Source: Notospermus geniculatus
Lineage: Eukaryota; Nemertea; Pilidiophora; Heteronemertea; Lineidae
Length of the DNA: 64,000 bases
Reading direction: 5' to 3'
Assembly: GCA_002633025.1 (NCBI GenBank)
Contig: NMRB01000560.1
Coordinates: forward strand, 7,876 to 71,875
Shown here: positions 39,575-50,100 of the stretch, one piece after another
Position numbering within the stretch: the first letter of the stretch is position 1
Layout of the letters: each line of letters opens with the position of its first letter
Made by a program: the position numbers and the translations under genes
Notes under the pieces: generated by a model
Seen by the model: only the letters and a program-made list of their open reading frames with translations
What the model was told of the DNA's origin: nothing
Databases searched by the model: none

Positions 39575-39712
39575 TCGACCTTGACATTTCAGGCCCTGAC
39601 CTTGACATTTCAGGTCCTGACCTTGACATTTCAGGTCTGACCTTGACATTTCAGGTCTGACCTTGACATTTCAGGTCCTGACCTTGACATTTCAGGTCAT
39701 TCTGTCACATAT
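39575..39712 (+). repeat. Minisatellite, CTGACCTTGACATTTCAGGTC units
   Basis: Six tandem units of 21-22 bp, almost identical, from 'cgaccttgacatttcaggcc' to 'ccttgacatttcaggtcatt'. Five units contain TGACCTTGA exactly, the complement of TCAAGGTCA. Low divergence suggests recent expansion. Confidence 0.92.
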
Positions 39713-40154
39713 GCAAGGTCATTGGCAGACAAGGTCAACAACAGATGGTAAAACATGGACACAAGCTTCTTTTATCATTTTGTTTAAAAAATCTCATTAC
39801 AACCATCCCAGAGATGCGGACTGCATGGTTATAACTGATGGATGACTTGAAGTTGCTCCAACTTTTGAAGGATTCCTGCCCTTAAAAGATGAATAATTAG
39901 GGAGAATGTACAATTTACCATGACGAGACACAGGTGTGTTAGTTCTAAAGGTTGGAATAATTCAGTTCAATGACTTTAGAAGTCTTGGCCAATCCCCTGA
40001 TTAACTATTTACCAAAGGTAATGATTGCAAGGCATAACTCAGTGGTAGCTGATCCATGAATGAATCCAGGAACATGAGTGAGCGGCCTACATTCAGGTTG
40101 GAAAGTGCTGCAAAAGTGACCTCTATTGCCAACAAATGAAAAAGCACCCTGGCA

Positions 40155-40235
40155 AATGGAGCATTGTGATTGGCTCCTCAAGATATTCGAGCACTCTGAT
40201 TGGCTGCACTCCAATGTCTGAACAGCCAATTGGAG
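40155..40235. promoter_or_regulatory. Cluster of three CCAAT-box words
   Basis: ATTGGCT occurs at about 40,168 and 40,198, and agccaattgg at about 40,225. All fit the NF-Y core CCAAT within 60 bp. The cluster lies about 450 bp from the CpG-rich block at 40.7 kb. Function is inferred only from spacing and motif. Confidence 0.25.
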
Positions 40236-40300
40236 ATCCTGTGGACAAGGGGGGCATGGTACCCTCTGAGACAAGCCTATTTACTCCTAGACCCAATGGG

Positions 40301-40348
40301 TGGTATTCATAAAGCAGTTCTATTGTTAGAACCGCTTTATGAATACCA
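40301..40348. mobile_element. 48-bp palindrome flanked by a 9-bp direct repeat
   Basis: TGGTATTCATAAAGC...GCTTTATGAATACCA has perfectly inverted 15-bp ends and a nearly symmetrical centre (gttcta/tagaac). CCCAATGGG occurs immediately on both sides (40292-40300 and 40349-40357). It is too small to code for anything. The size of the duplication would suit a Mutator-like enzyme, but that is inference. Confidence 0.8.
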
Positions 40349-40677
40349 CCCAATGGGATTATCTTTGTTGTCAGATAGCTGAACCTTTTGTTGGTTTAGT
40401 TGTTCTCTCCTTCAGTAGGCCAAGGCTAGTCTTCTCTTCACCAACCAATAAACGTGATAAGCCTATGACACAGGATGGAAAAGGGTTAAAACCGTTTCTG
40501 TGGTAAAATTCTGTCTAAATTTGACCTAGTGTAGTTTTGACGAATGCAGACCATGGAGTTTTAATAGTCTAGCAGACGACCCACCAACTCTGCACATAAT
40601 AGAAATGTACAGGAGGCATTTTGTTTTCGTACCACAATATCTCAAGGTCTGGGTATAATTAGCAGAAACGCCTACCT

Positions 40678-40900
40678 GGTCTTCACACCTTGCTGATAGA
40701 TGAGCAGGAGATGGATAGGTGCCCGCTCGCACCACACGCACGCGGCTGGCCGACTGAATGACGGAGGGACAGCGGGAGAATTTGAGACGCTTGTAGGTCA
40801 CGTGATGAGAATTCATAGCATGGTTCCCGCGCGCGAACATACACAGAGCACGTGCGAACCCTGTCTAATCCCGGAAGAACCATTTTATGACCCACCAGCC
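40678..40900 (-). promoter_or_regulatory. CpG-rich block, possible promoter or first exon on the minus strand
   Basis: CpG density here is far above the surroundings (cccgctcgcaccacacgcac, cccgcgcgcgaac), and a TCACGTGA E-box lies at 40797. On the minus strand a donor, GACCAG|GTAGGC, ends an open segment starting at an ATG near 40821 (begins MNSHHVTYKRLKFSRC). I do not recognise the peptide. Joined to the KANK 5'UTR acceptor at 25075 it would hit a stop, so it could be an upstream untranslated KANK exon, or the start of a separate gene. Confidence 0.3.
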
Positions 40901-41112
40901 AGGAGTTTGGTGCAGCTCCACATGGCAGTTTTCTGTCGAAAGTTTGCTGTCAGCTGTCCAATGACTACCCCGTGGAAGTTGTTCAGTAGTGACTGTATGA
41001 CAGCAATATTGCTGTCACCGGGATAAGACATCCTGAGAATATCAGGCGTTCTTACTGCTCGCTCCCTTCGTCACCGCAGACGAAGAGAGCGTCATCCGCT
41101 CTCACATCCCCT

Positions 41113-42105
41113 NNNNNNNNNNNNNNNNNNNNNNNNNNNNNNNNNNNNNNNNNNNNNNNNNNNNNNNNNNNNNNNNNNNNNNNNNNNNNNNNNNNNNNNN
41201 NNNNNNNNNNNNNNNNNNNNNNNNNNNNNNNNNNNNNNNNNNNNNNNNNNNNNNNNNNNNNNNNNNNNNNNNNNNNNNNNNNNNNNNNNNNNNNNNNNNN
41301 NNNNNNNNNNNNNNNNNNNNNNNNNNNNNNNNNNNNNNNNNNNNNNNNNNNNNNNNNNNNNNNNNNNNNNNNNNNNNNNNNNNNNNNNNNNNNNNNNNNN
41401 NNNNNNNNNNNNNNNNNNNNNNNNNNNNNNNNNNNNNNNNNNNNNNNNNNNNNNNNNNNNNNNNNNNNNNNNNNNNNNNNNNNNNNNNNNNNNNNNNNNN
41501 NNNNNNNNNNNNNNNNNNNNNNNNNNNNNNNNNNNNNNNNNNNNNNNNNNNNNNNNNNNNNNNNNNNNNNNNNNNNNNNNNNNNNNNNNNNNNNNNNNNN
41601 NNNNNNNNNNNNNNNNNNNNNNNNNNNNNNNNNNNNNNNNNNNNNNNNNNNNNNNNNNNNNNNNNNNNNNNNNNNNNNNNNNNNNNNNNNNNNNNNNNNN
41701 NNNNNNNNNNNNNNNNNNNNNNNNNNNNNNNNNNNNNNNNNNNNNNNNNNNNNNNNNNNNNNNNNNNNNNNNNNNNNNNNNNNNNNNNNNNNNNNNNNNN
41801 NNNNNNNNNNNNNNNNNNNNNNNNNNNNNNNNNNNNNNNNNNNNNNNNNNNNNNNNNNNNNNNNNNNNNNNNNNNNNNNNNNNNNNNNNNNNNNNNNNNN
41901 NNNNNNNNNNNNNNNNNNNNNNNNNNNNNNNNNNNNNNNNNNNNNNNNNNNNNNNNNNNNNNNNNNNNNNNNNNNNNNNNNNNNNNNNNNNNNNNNNNNN
42001 NNNNNNNNNNNNNNNNNNNNNNNNNNNNNNNNNNNNNNNNNNNNNNNNNNNNNNNNNNNNNNNNNNNNNNNNNNNNNNNNNNNNNNNNNNNNNNNNNNNN
42101 NNNNN
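41113..42105. other. Assembly gap (993 N)
   Basis: A run of N from 41113 to 42105. It lies immediately downstream of the last visible PREB exon, where the terminal PREB exon is expected. Long open frames that appear to cross it are artefacts of the N run. Confidence 0.99.
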
Positions 42106-42237
42106 AGGATCCATATGATGCTGTAACCCGCTGAAGAGGAAATTAAAGACACGAGTCATTGGTAGGGAAGTATCATAATCACAAAGTGAACTAAATACAA
42201 TTTCAATCCAAATGATGAACAAGTTTCGATAGTCTAC

Positions 42238-42419
42238 TACAGTGGAACCTCCCCTAACGGACACCTCTGCCAGGAGGACACCTCTCTATTAAGGACACTA
42301 AAGTTCAGTCCCAAATTGACCATTTCTATTCATTTTGAACTCTGTAATCAGGACACCTCTCAATTGAGGACAGCATTTGTCAGTCCCAGAGGTGTCCTTA
42401 ATAGAGAGGTACCACTGTA
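42238..42419. mobile_element. TACAGTGG MITE, copy 4 (best preserved)
   Basis: Left end TACAGTGGAACCTCCCCTAA; right end TTAATAGAGAGGTACCACTGTA-type inverse, ending at 42419. The 182-bp element carries internal inverted pairs, with 'aggacacctctcaattgagga' near the middle. TA at both extremities fits Tc1/mariner/pogo-type target choice. Confidence 0.85.
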
Positions 42420-42553
42420 TTTGCTTTACCATACATAAAAACTTTTACATAGGCCCTTTGCAAAGGCCCGAGTCTTGCCAACCAGTTCCTGGTCCAACTA
42501 GGTGAGGTAGGTTTGAGAAAATGACCTAAGTTAGTCATCCTCTTTAGACTTAC

Positions 42554-45035
42554 TTCTTGCTTTGACTTGGTGATACTGTATTAGGTCATCAGCAGAAATA
42601 CTAAGCAGTGTGAAATCCTGAGTCCCAGTGAGGGCCCGAACTGAGTCAGTAGATGGCAGAAAGTGTACACCGGTCACAAATATATTGTGGGCTTCTTTTA
42701 CATAGTACAGTCGCTGAAAATTAGGACAAAATAGTTAGCTTCTCTGAGGTTCGTAATCATGATCATTGAATTCAAAAGGTGGGGTGGTGTCCTCTACTTC
42801 ATTGAATCTTACCTGTAAACTAAAGCTAATGTAGACAGCAACACTTCCAGCTATTGTCCCTATACCAACAAATGTACCATCAGTGCTGGAAGAACAAATA
42901 CCAATGTACACTGCAGTCAGATACACTCACTGTTAAGTCACTACAAAGAATGTGAATGACTGTCCAGTTTAACTTCATATAACTATTAAGATATCTACTC
43001 GTGGCCTCTGTGCAAGTATTACAGCCAGACTCTGAGAAGTAACAGTCCTGTAACATACCTAATATCTAAACAGGAAATAATTTCTTCCGCCAGCCTGGTG
43101 ACACCTTTGCACTGGAAGTCAGTGCCATCCCATCTTGTGATATATGATGGTGCATCCTTCTTTCGTATTAGTGGAATGTGAGCAGTGTAGAACATCACTT
43201 TTTTATCACTGTTTTCTGTGAGACCATACCTGAAATGGAAAAGAGTTTGATCCCTTACTGGTTTACTCAGGAGATGCCTTCCTCTCTCTCCTCTGAAAGA
43301 ATCACGTGATGCACAGAACACAATCAGACATGAGAAGTCTCAAGGCAAGATCACATACCCACAGGCTCGGTATCTGTATTTTCCCTCGGTTTTCTTTGGC
43401 CAAACCAACTCAAGGAATTTACTACCATCTTTTGTATTCCAAACTTTAGCACCAGTTTTACTTATTGTCACAATCTGAAATGAAGACAGAGAGAAAGAGT
43501 GAAAAATCTGTTCACCGAAATGCAAGAGTGGACACCGACAGGAACCACTCCTTGAAGACATCTCTGCAAGACACAATGGAACATACCATAAGTGAATACT
43601 GATGACTCCAGTATGAAGATTGTGGAAATATCACTTACTCTATTGCCTCTTGGACTAATTGCTATATCATCTATTTCTTCTTCATGTGCCTTGATCTCCA
43701 GTGATTTCTTCACATCTGGAAACTGAAGGAAAAGAACAGATTTATTCATCTTCTTATCATCCCTGGTAAGCGTAACAAATGGGATTAAGTTTAGTTCTCA
43801 AGGGGAAGGAGAATCAAATATCAATATTTCATCTGGCCAATGATTCCACTTCATCAGAGTTCCTGGTAGTTTGATGAGAACCTGCTATTGTGATGAATGA
43901 ACGCACCTTCCACACCCGTAAATGTCCATCTGACCCTCCAGTTAACATCAGAGAAGCATCTTTACTGAACCGCACAACAGTCTGGACCCCACTATCCTCC
44001 AAAAAGTCTGTTTTTACAGTGGCCAGCTCATCAATGTCAAAAGTCACAACATTTGGAGCTGAATCATGGGATTCGGAGCTTGTAAGGTTTCCTTTCCTTT
44101 TTCTCACATTATCTTCTGTGTCAGGAGCTGCAACATTGAACAAACATGATTTATGGGGAGTCAATATTGACTTAGGCCTACCAGTGCATGGCCAGATGTT
44201 CAAGATATCAAAGTAGGGTATCAAAGCCTCTATCTAAAGTGATGATCATCATGAACAATGATCCACAGAAAACTTACTTTTATTAGGTTTGGGTTTTGCC
44301 ACTTTGTACTTGAGAGAGTAGACCCTGCAATTCTCGTCCATACCAACAGCTAGGACATATCGTTTCCCATCATCCATGGTGGCACTGTTCATGATGGCGG
44401 ACGTCCCTGTGTCATGGCGGAAAACACTCTGAGCGAGCAGCTTGCCACTTGATGCATCGCACGACAGTTCAAATATTTCCTTAAGAAAGAAAAGTAAATG
44501 AAAATACATAGTACTGGCATTAGTTATGGTAGTGTTGGTACCTGATCTAAGTGTCGGGAGGATCATCAGCATCCCGTCATGTCAAAGACAAAGTCGACAT
44601 CAGTCTTCTATTCTAGGCCTAGGCCTATAGGCCTAGTCAAGTCGCCGTGGCCGCCCGGGTGTGAATAACGATCTAGGCGATACGAAATATTAGAGATCAG
44701 GTGTCACATTATCTGTGAAGCAATGACACCAATAAAAGGTCCTGACAAACTCATATCATCCACCCAGAAGACACAAGTCACTATTCAATATTAGGGGTGT
44801 CCGGAAATAAAACCGAAAGTGGTCATCCGACAATCGTGCGCATCAGTAACGCCCGCATTAAAAAAGCTGTTAATTGCCGTTTGTATCATTTGACACTCAC
44901 AATTATGTTTGGAACACCTGTTCTTGATTGTCCTCCGCCGCCTCCCGCAAGAAAGTGGCGGTCCCCCAACGGCTGAACCGTGTAGATAGGGAAATCTGTC
45001 TTATGGATCACACGGTCGTTTCTCTTGGAAGCCAT
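42554..45035 (-). CDS. PREB: PREB / Sec12-like guanine nucleotide exchange factor for Sar1 (3' end missing)
   Basis: Exons in transcript order: 45035-44902, 44479-44278, 44127-43907, 43722-43639, 43474-43359, 43229-43059, 42885-42813 and 42713-42554. Borders are GT-AG, and phases agree from exon 2 onward; the GC-rich exon 1 end was harder to count. The roughly 387 visible residues follow human PREB throughout: start MASKRND, glycine loop FLAGGGGG, SLMLTGGSDGHLRVWK, IKAHEEEIDDIAISPRG, KTGAKVWNTKDGSKF, GTFVGIGTIAGSVAVYISFS, YYVKEAHNIFVTGVHFLPS. These form a seven-bladed WD40 propeller. Sec12 proteins sit in the ER membrane and load GTP on Sar1 to start COPII coats. The last visible exon ends A|GTAAGT (phase 1), so a further exon must encode the C-terminal transmembrane anchor. 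It is not seen before or after the gap and probably lies inside it. Confidence 0.95.
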
Positions 45036-45300
45036 GTTATTCTACAGTGACCTTGACCGTCCGCCACATCGTCGTTTAGTTCAATAAACTTCTCACAGAT
45101 GCCGCCACCTTACGCGCATAGACTGGTTCTTTATCCCCCCTTGGTGACGTCACTAATGTGGCTAACTGATGAGGTCAGAGGAACAAATTAAATTTCATGA
45201 TTTCTCATTATGATATGCAAATTTTTATATTACGTCATGAATGTGGGGTATGTACTGATTTTCATGATTTCCCATTCTGATATGCAAATTAGATGAATTC
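45036..45300. promoter_or_regulatory. PREB upstream region with CRE-like and octamer motifs
   Basis: A palindromic CRE, TGACGTCA, lies at 45145-45152, about 110 bp upstream of the PREB ATG, and TACGTCA at 45231-45237. A 30-bp segment, ttcatgattt(c/t)...gatatgcaaatt, is duplicated at 45194-45223 and 45261-45290, each copy ending with the POU octamer ATGCAAAT. PREB is divergent from RB1CC1, so the sites could serve either gene. Binding is inferred from motifs only. Confidence 0.4.
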
Positions 45301-45589
45301 AGCAGTTCATTCTCAGACATGCAAAAATAGGCGATTCGTACTAAATTTGTATACTTTAATTTACTTGCAAAGAGTCTATATTGTTACTCAAAATATATTT
45401 TGTTGTCGTCTATGATTTTTATTTTACTGTCTGTGATAGTCTCGCGTCTATGTCTGTGAATAAAATTCATTCGACTGAATACATGTACACTAGTTCTATG
45501 GTAGTTTGGTTCCACCGACCTCCTCCAGATGACGCTTTTTGTTGTGAAAGTCGTAGGTAAGGTATCAAACATGTCGTCATTACCTGACC

Positions 45590-46160
45590 TAGGAAATACG
45601 AAATACGAAATACGAAATACGAAATACGAAAATTTATTCCACTCAAACCACACTTGTGGTATAATGAGGTACATTTACATATACATGGGGTTCTACAATG
45701 ACTAAAAGATACAAAAATAAACTATGAAACTACAAAAATATAAATTTGATGCAGCAGTTGAATTCACCATAAAGATGATTGCACAATATATTGTGACTAT
45801 TAATTCAAAATTAAATTTGACAAGATTTACTTATAGTATACATGTTTTTGAAATTTTATAGTACGGAGGCTAACGAATATTCCTTGATCTATAAAGTTTC
45901 AAACTGTAAAATACAAATTTTGCTACTCTGAATATGATTTCTCTATCATCACTATTCATTAATTCTGTCATTTTCTGAGTACTACACCTATTTCTATAAT
46001 ACTCAGGAATAAATTGAATCCTATAATCAGATAAGAGCTTGCACTCAAAAAGGAAATGGTATTCATCACCAATTTGCACACTATTGCAATACTGACAAAT
46101 CCTATCATTTCTCGCCAGGGCTTTCGCAAAAAAGCGCCATCTGGAGGAGATCATTGGAAC
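45590..46160 (-). mobile_element. 5'-truncated non-LTR retrotransposon (LINE) 3' end
   Basis: The minus-strand frame 46154-45870 reads RICQYCNSVQIGDEYHFLFE followed by a Cys and a basic tail. This is the Cys-rich C-terminal knuckle (C-x2-C...H-x4-C) typical of LINE reverse-transcriptase ORFs. The stop near 45870 is followed by about 240 bases of AT-rich 3'UTR and a tail of five GTATTTC units (plus strand gaaatac, 45593-45630). Simple-repeat tails are usual for CR1/RTE-like elements. The reverse-transcriptase core is absent, so the copy is a dead, truncated insertion. Confidence 0.8.
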
Positions 46161-46879
46161 CAGAGTAGAGCTCTTTTTCTCGTTCTGTGTCCTGGAGGTA
46201 AAAAAGATGTAAACATCGAAGACATGGAAGATGGCGTTTTGTCAATGAGCTGAGAAGAATAGTTTTGCAATATTTATTGACTCATTGCGTCAAAATGAAG
46301 GAAGTGTGACGAAAGCAGAATGTTCCATGTCATTCATGGACGTGTATATATGTGATAAACGTGAAGTAAGCTTTCAGCACCTTTGATTATTCTTTAGAAT
46401 ATGGCCATTTGTTTGCCTTTCTTTAGGCTACGGTTGGCTACGGTAGGCTATGGTATGCGTAGGCCTATCCACATCCACTCGACTCACTGCGACTGCTCAC
46501 TTCTTGACACTTGCACTGGACTCGTCATTCATTTTCAAGCTTGCTCAGCATGACATGCATGATGCACAACACTCCCTCACTGACATGACTAGGCTAGCAT
46601 AGCACTGACTGACTTGACTCAGCAGCACGAAACAGGCCAGCAGTCAGTGAATGAATGGCCAGTGTAGTGGCTAGGCCTACCGGTAGGCCTACCTTCTTCT
46701 TATTTTTGATGACTTTTTAATTTAAGGGATAGCTTCTTCTCTCGATCTTCTTGTCTTAAGCCTAGGCCTACATGTAGGTAGGCCGAGCAACAGCATTATT
46801 CCATAGGCCTATTCGATATTGAAACTAAAAGAGACATTTCAATTCAGTTCAGAATGTATGTGGGCCTATTCTAACCTGG

Positions 46880-47033
46880 TAAGCCTTTTCACGGATAACA
46901 TTTTGTGCGTAATACTCATGTGCGATAAGTGCATTGTGGGAACGAAAAGGGTCAAATTTGTTCCTTTTTGTTCCCACAATGCACTTCTCGCGCATGCGTA
47001 TTATGCACAAAATGTTATCCGTGAAAAGGCTTA
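46880..47033. mobile_element. Hairpin MITE, 154 bp, near the RB1CC1 start
   Basis: TAAGCCTTTTCACGGATAAC at the left is exactly mirrored by GTTATCCGTGAAAAGGCTTA at the right, and pairing continues through 'gcattgtgggaac'. The seven bases CTAACCT lie near both ends (46871-46877 and 47036-47042), a possible though offset target duplication. The similar open frames on both strands are a by-product of the palindrome. Confidence 0.85.
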
Positions 47034-47189
47034 TGCTAACCTCCCTCTCAACAGCCACAACTAGGCCTACCCAGATACTTCTTTACATTTCAGGTTGTTT
47101 TGATTGAGGACTTTTTGTTGTTGTTACGAGCATAGTGGTGCATTTTCTTCTGCTGTATGTAGTCATTTTCAAAAAAGATAGCTTCCAAG

Positions 47190-50100
47190 ATGTTGTACAT
47201 ATTCTTAATGGACACTGGCAACATGCTTACATTTGACATCAATTTAGCTATGGACACGTAAGTATTTCTTGCACTCCCCGTACGAAAATGTGACATGTGT
47301 AAATGACATTACCACGTGGTAATGTCATTTCCACGTGTCACATTTTCGTAAGGGATCTCTTAGGGAATCAAAGAATCTCTTATACTGGTATTCAGAATGG
47401 TTTACATGTACTTTCATTTTAAACCTTGCGCTCCGGCACTGTCAGTGTCAAAGCTTCTCACTGATGGGTCAGGCACAGTCATTATGATCACCAATGTCCT
47501 TACTTCATTCATTGACAATTGCATCCATTCCAGTGTGTCCCGACTCCAAAAAGTCATCGCCGAAGCCAATAGAATACCAGAAGATAAACAGGTGCTGTTG
47601 ATCAGCGGTGGGGAACACCTTGATCCCAGTCAGAGAGTCTGCAGTTACAGCAGCGGAACTGTAAGTATAGCTGAAGGTATCTACTGTGATGGTATGAAAT
47701 GTGCTGTATTGGATAAAGTTGCTTTCAATCAAAAAATTTCTCATAAATTAATTGAGATTGCCTTCTGTTTCTCCAGGACACCAATCCCATATTCTTGTTC
47801 AGCAAGAGTACAATCGAATCAGCAGTGCCTCCATCAATCTCCGAGAGCACCATCTCAGATCCCGAGATGAAGGATCAAGTGGAGGGTGCCCTTAACATGC
47901 CCCCGTCCTATGAGACAGTAGTCACAAGGGCTCAACTTGCATTGGTAAGTGTGTTCAAAGGAAGCCAGTTTGAGAATGAAGTTAGTGTGAGAAAACCCAT
48001 AAATTTTGAGATTGATGGTTCATTTACTTGAATGATGTGAGTGATGAATCTCTTCTTTCAGCAATTCCGTGATGTGGCTCGTGAAGTGCTGAAGACATGT
48101 GAGCTACTGGTTCATGATCAGCATCTTCAGCATCAGGGCTGGGCTGCTGCTGTAGCCAACCTGGAGGACATATCTGTGTAAGTACGGTAGGAATCTTGCG
48201 GGGTCCAATGGGGTAACCTTTTGGCTGTATTTACTCTTGAAGAGGTTGATGTACATGTAGTTTCAAGACAGCCAAGGTCTTCATTTGAATAAACGTTAGG
48301 TTGTTGGTTCCCTCTCCCAGAAAATTCTACCGGTGTTGTTTAACATCGCCCAAGTTTCATTCATGAATTTGACAGACTGATACCCAGGATCCATGTGTGC
48401 AAATTCTGGTTTCTTTTTCAGCTCATTCACTAACAGAACTGAAATATTCAAACAAAGCTTCAAGGAATTCCTTGATTCCAGACCAACATATCTGGAGGTC
48501 CTTTCAAGGTAACATGTTATCTTTGTGAACTGTAGATACTTTGGCTAGCCTCTCTGTGTATTCATCTTTGTATTACACCAAGATGTATTAGAGAATCAGT
48601 TAATAAAGGCAGAAGATTTGACTGTTGAATCATCTGTTCCAGCTTCCACCTGACCCTTGACCTCCTCTCCCGGATGCCGATGTTGCAGTGCCTGATTCCC
48701 GATGTGGAGGAGGGTGACCCTACATCTCTGCTCAACTGGATTGCATCTCAGGACAGTCGGAATAGTTTGGAACAGATGGCAGAGCTGTGTGAAAAGGGCA
48801 TTGAACAGGTATGAAATCATCTAAATTCGGACTCATTGGGGCAACTTGTGATTCTACAAATCCTGCTGACTCCAAGTGGTGTCTGAGTGCAGTGGTTGAC
48901 TGATCGCAGACTTCAGGAGAAGTCTCTCTTTCAAGTTGGGAGTCGGTCAAGGATCGAGTGCCGGTCCTCTCAAGAAGACCTTGTCATGCAGGGATTGTGC
49001 TTCTCACATGAAAACCAAACCAAAAACTTGTTATACTTGTTAACTTGTATTTGAATCTTTCCTTGCAGTTTGATGAGCATGTGATGGATACTCTGGTCGT
49101 CGAGGTGAACGGTGTGATCGAGAGTGTGAACAACCCGAATATGAAAGAAGTGAAAGGTCTGGAGGACAGGCTATCAAAACTTGAACAGCTCATGTATGGT
49201 GCTAGGAGGCTGGTCGAGGAGCAGGGAGAGATGTCACAGGTATGTCCTACCAACCAGGCAAATTACACTTACTGTGGACCATAGAACCTCTGCCAGGAGG
49301 ACACCTCTCTATTAAGGAAACCAAAGTTCAGTCCCAGCTCTGTAGTCCTAATTAGGACACTCCTCAATTAAGGACAGCACAACTCCAAGGGTGTCTTTAA
49401 TACAGTGTGTTTGTATACTTGTGAATGTAATATGAACATCTCTTTCCAGGGTTTCATACAGAATCAAAACCGTGCGAGTAACGTTCGTGATAATTCCATC
49501 TTCCCCGACTTGTGTGCCAGTCACAAGCAGCAGCTAAAAGTGATGCTACAAAATCATCAGAATCTGATCCTTGCCAGGGAGAAATGTGCCAAGGCCAAGG
49601 ATGAACTCTGCAACAACTTACATCAGAGATTAAGGTAAGGTGAAATGGGAAGTAGGCGAAATAGGAGTGGGAAAATAGGAGGTAATCGAACTGGGAAGAA
49701 GGATAAATGGCCACATTTTGTAGGCGAAATAGGAGTAGGCGATATCCTATTGATCACAGTGAGAGTGAATTTCAGTGGGCCCACTCGGTCATGGACACCA
49801 TTGAGATTGACAGATTTTGTCCTTAGAGAGAGAGGTATCCTTGTAGCTGAGGTGTGTCCACTACGGGATGTTGATAGTAAGTGTTCTGTTTCTGTTTGTT
49901 CAGGTGGATCATGTATGTTGAGAAGAACCTTTACGATGTCGATGGAAAGCTCGTTATCCACCATGAAAACCTGAAGAGATTGAAACGTAAACTGGAGGTG
50001 CTCCAACACGTCCATAACGCTCCGAAGGTTTACTCCAAGATTGTGACGGAGATCTATAGAAGAAGAAACTTTCAGGAGCAATTCAGTGAGGTGGGTGAAA

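Larger units (their letters stand above)
25076..40677. other. Long stretch without confirmed genes upstream of KANK
   Basis: I recognise no conserved protein in these 15.6 kb. Contents include copies of the 180-bp TACAGTGG MITE, CAGG...CCTG foldback elements, a duplicated segment at 35.6 kb, palindromes at 37.6 and 40.3 kb, a minisatellite at 39.6 kb, and weak exon-like fragments on the minus strand at 36.0-37.4 kb. If KANK has an upstream untranslated exon, much of this would be its first intron. Confidence 0.5.

Noticed and set aside
40890-41036. 48-codon minus-strand frame beginning MSYPGDSNIAVIQSLLNN as the missing PREB terminal exon
   Set aside because: It starts with its own ATG, lacks a transmembrane helix, and overlaps a sequence (gagaatatc...cccttcgtcacc) repeated near 25,500.
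41052-42264. Two long minus-strand open frames (366 and 390 codons) crossing 41.1-42.1 kb
   Set aside because: They consist almost wholly of N; the readable ends match no protein.
46819-47064. Two similar proteins on opposite strands, at first glance a duplicated gene
   Set aside because: The similarity comes from translating both strands of the hairpin MITE at 46880-47033.
49645-49974. 109-codon frame after the RB1CC1 exon ending at 49634
   Set aside because: It reads through the donor into the intron; the exon at 49904 continues RB1CC1 in a different register.
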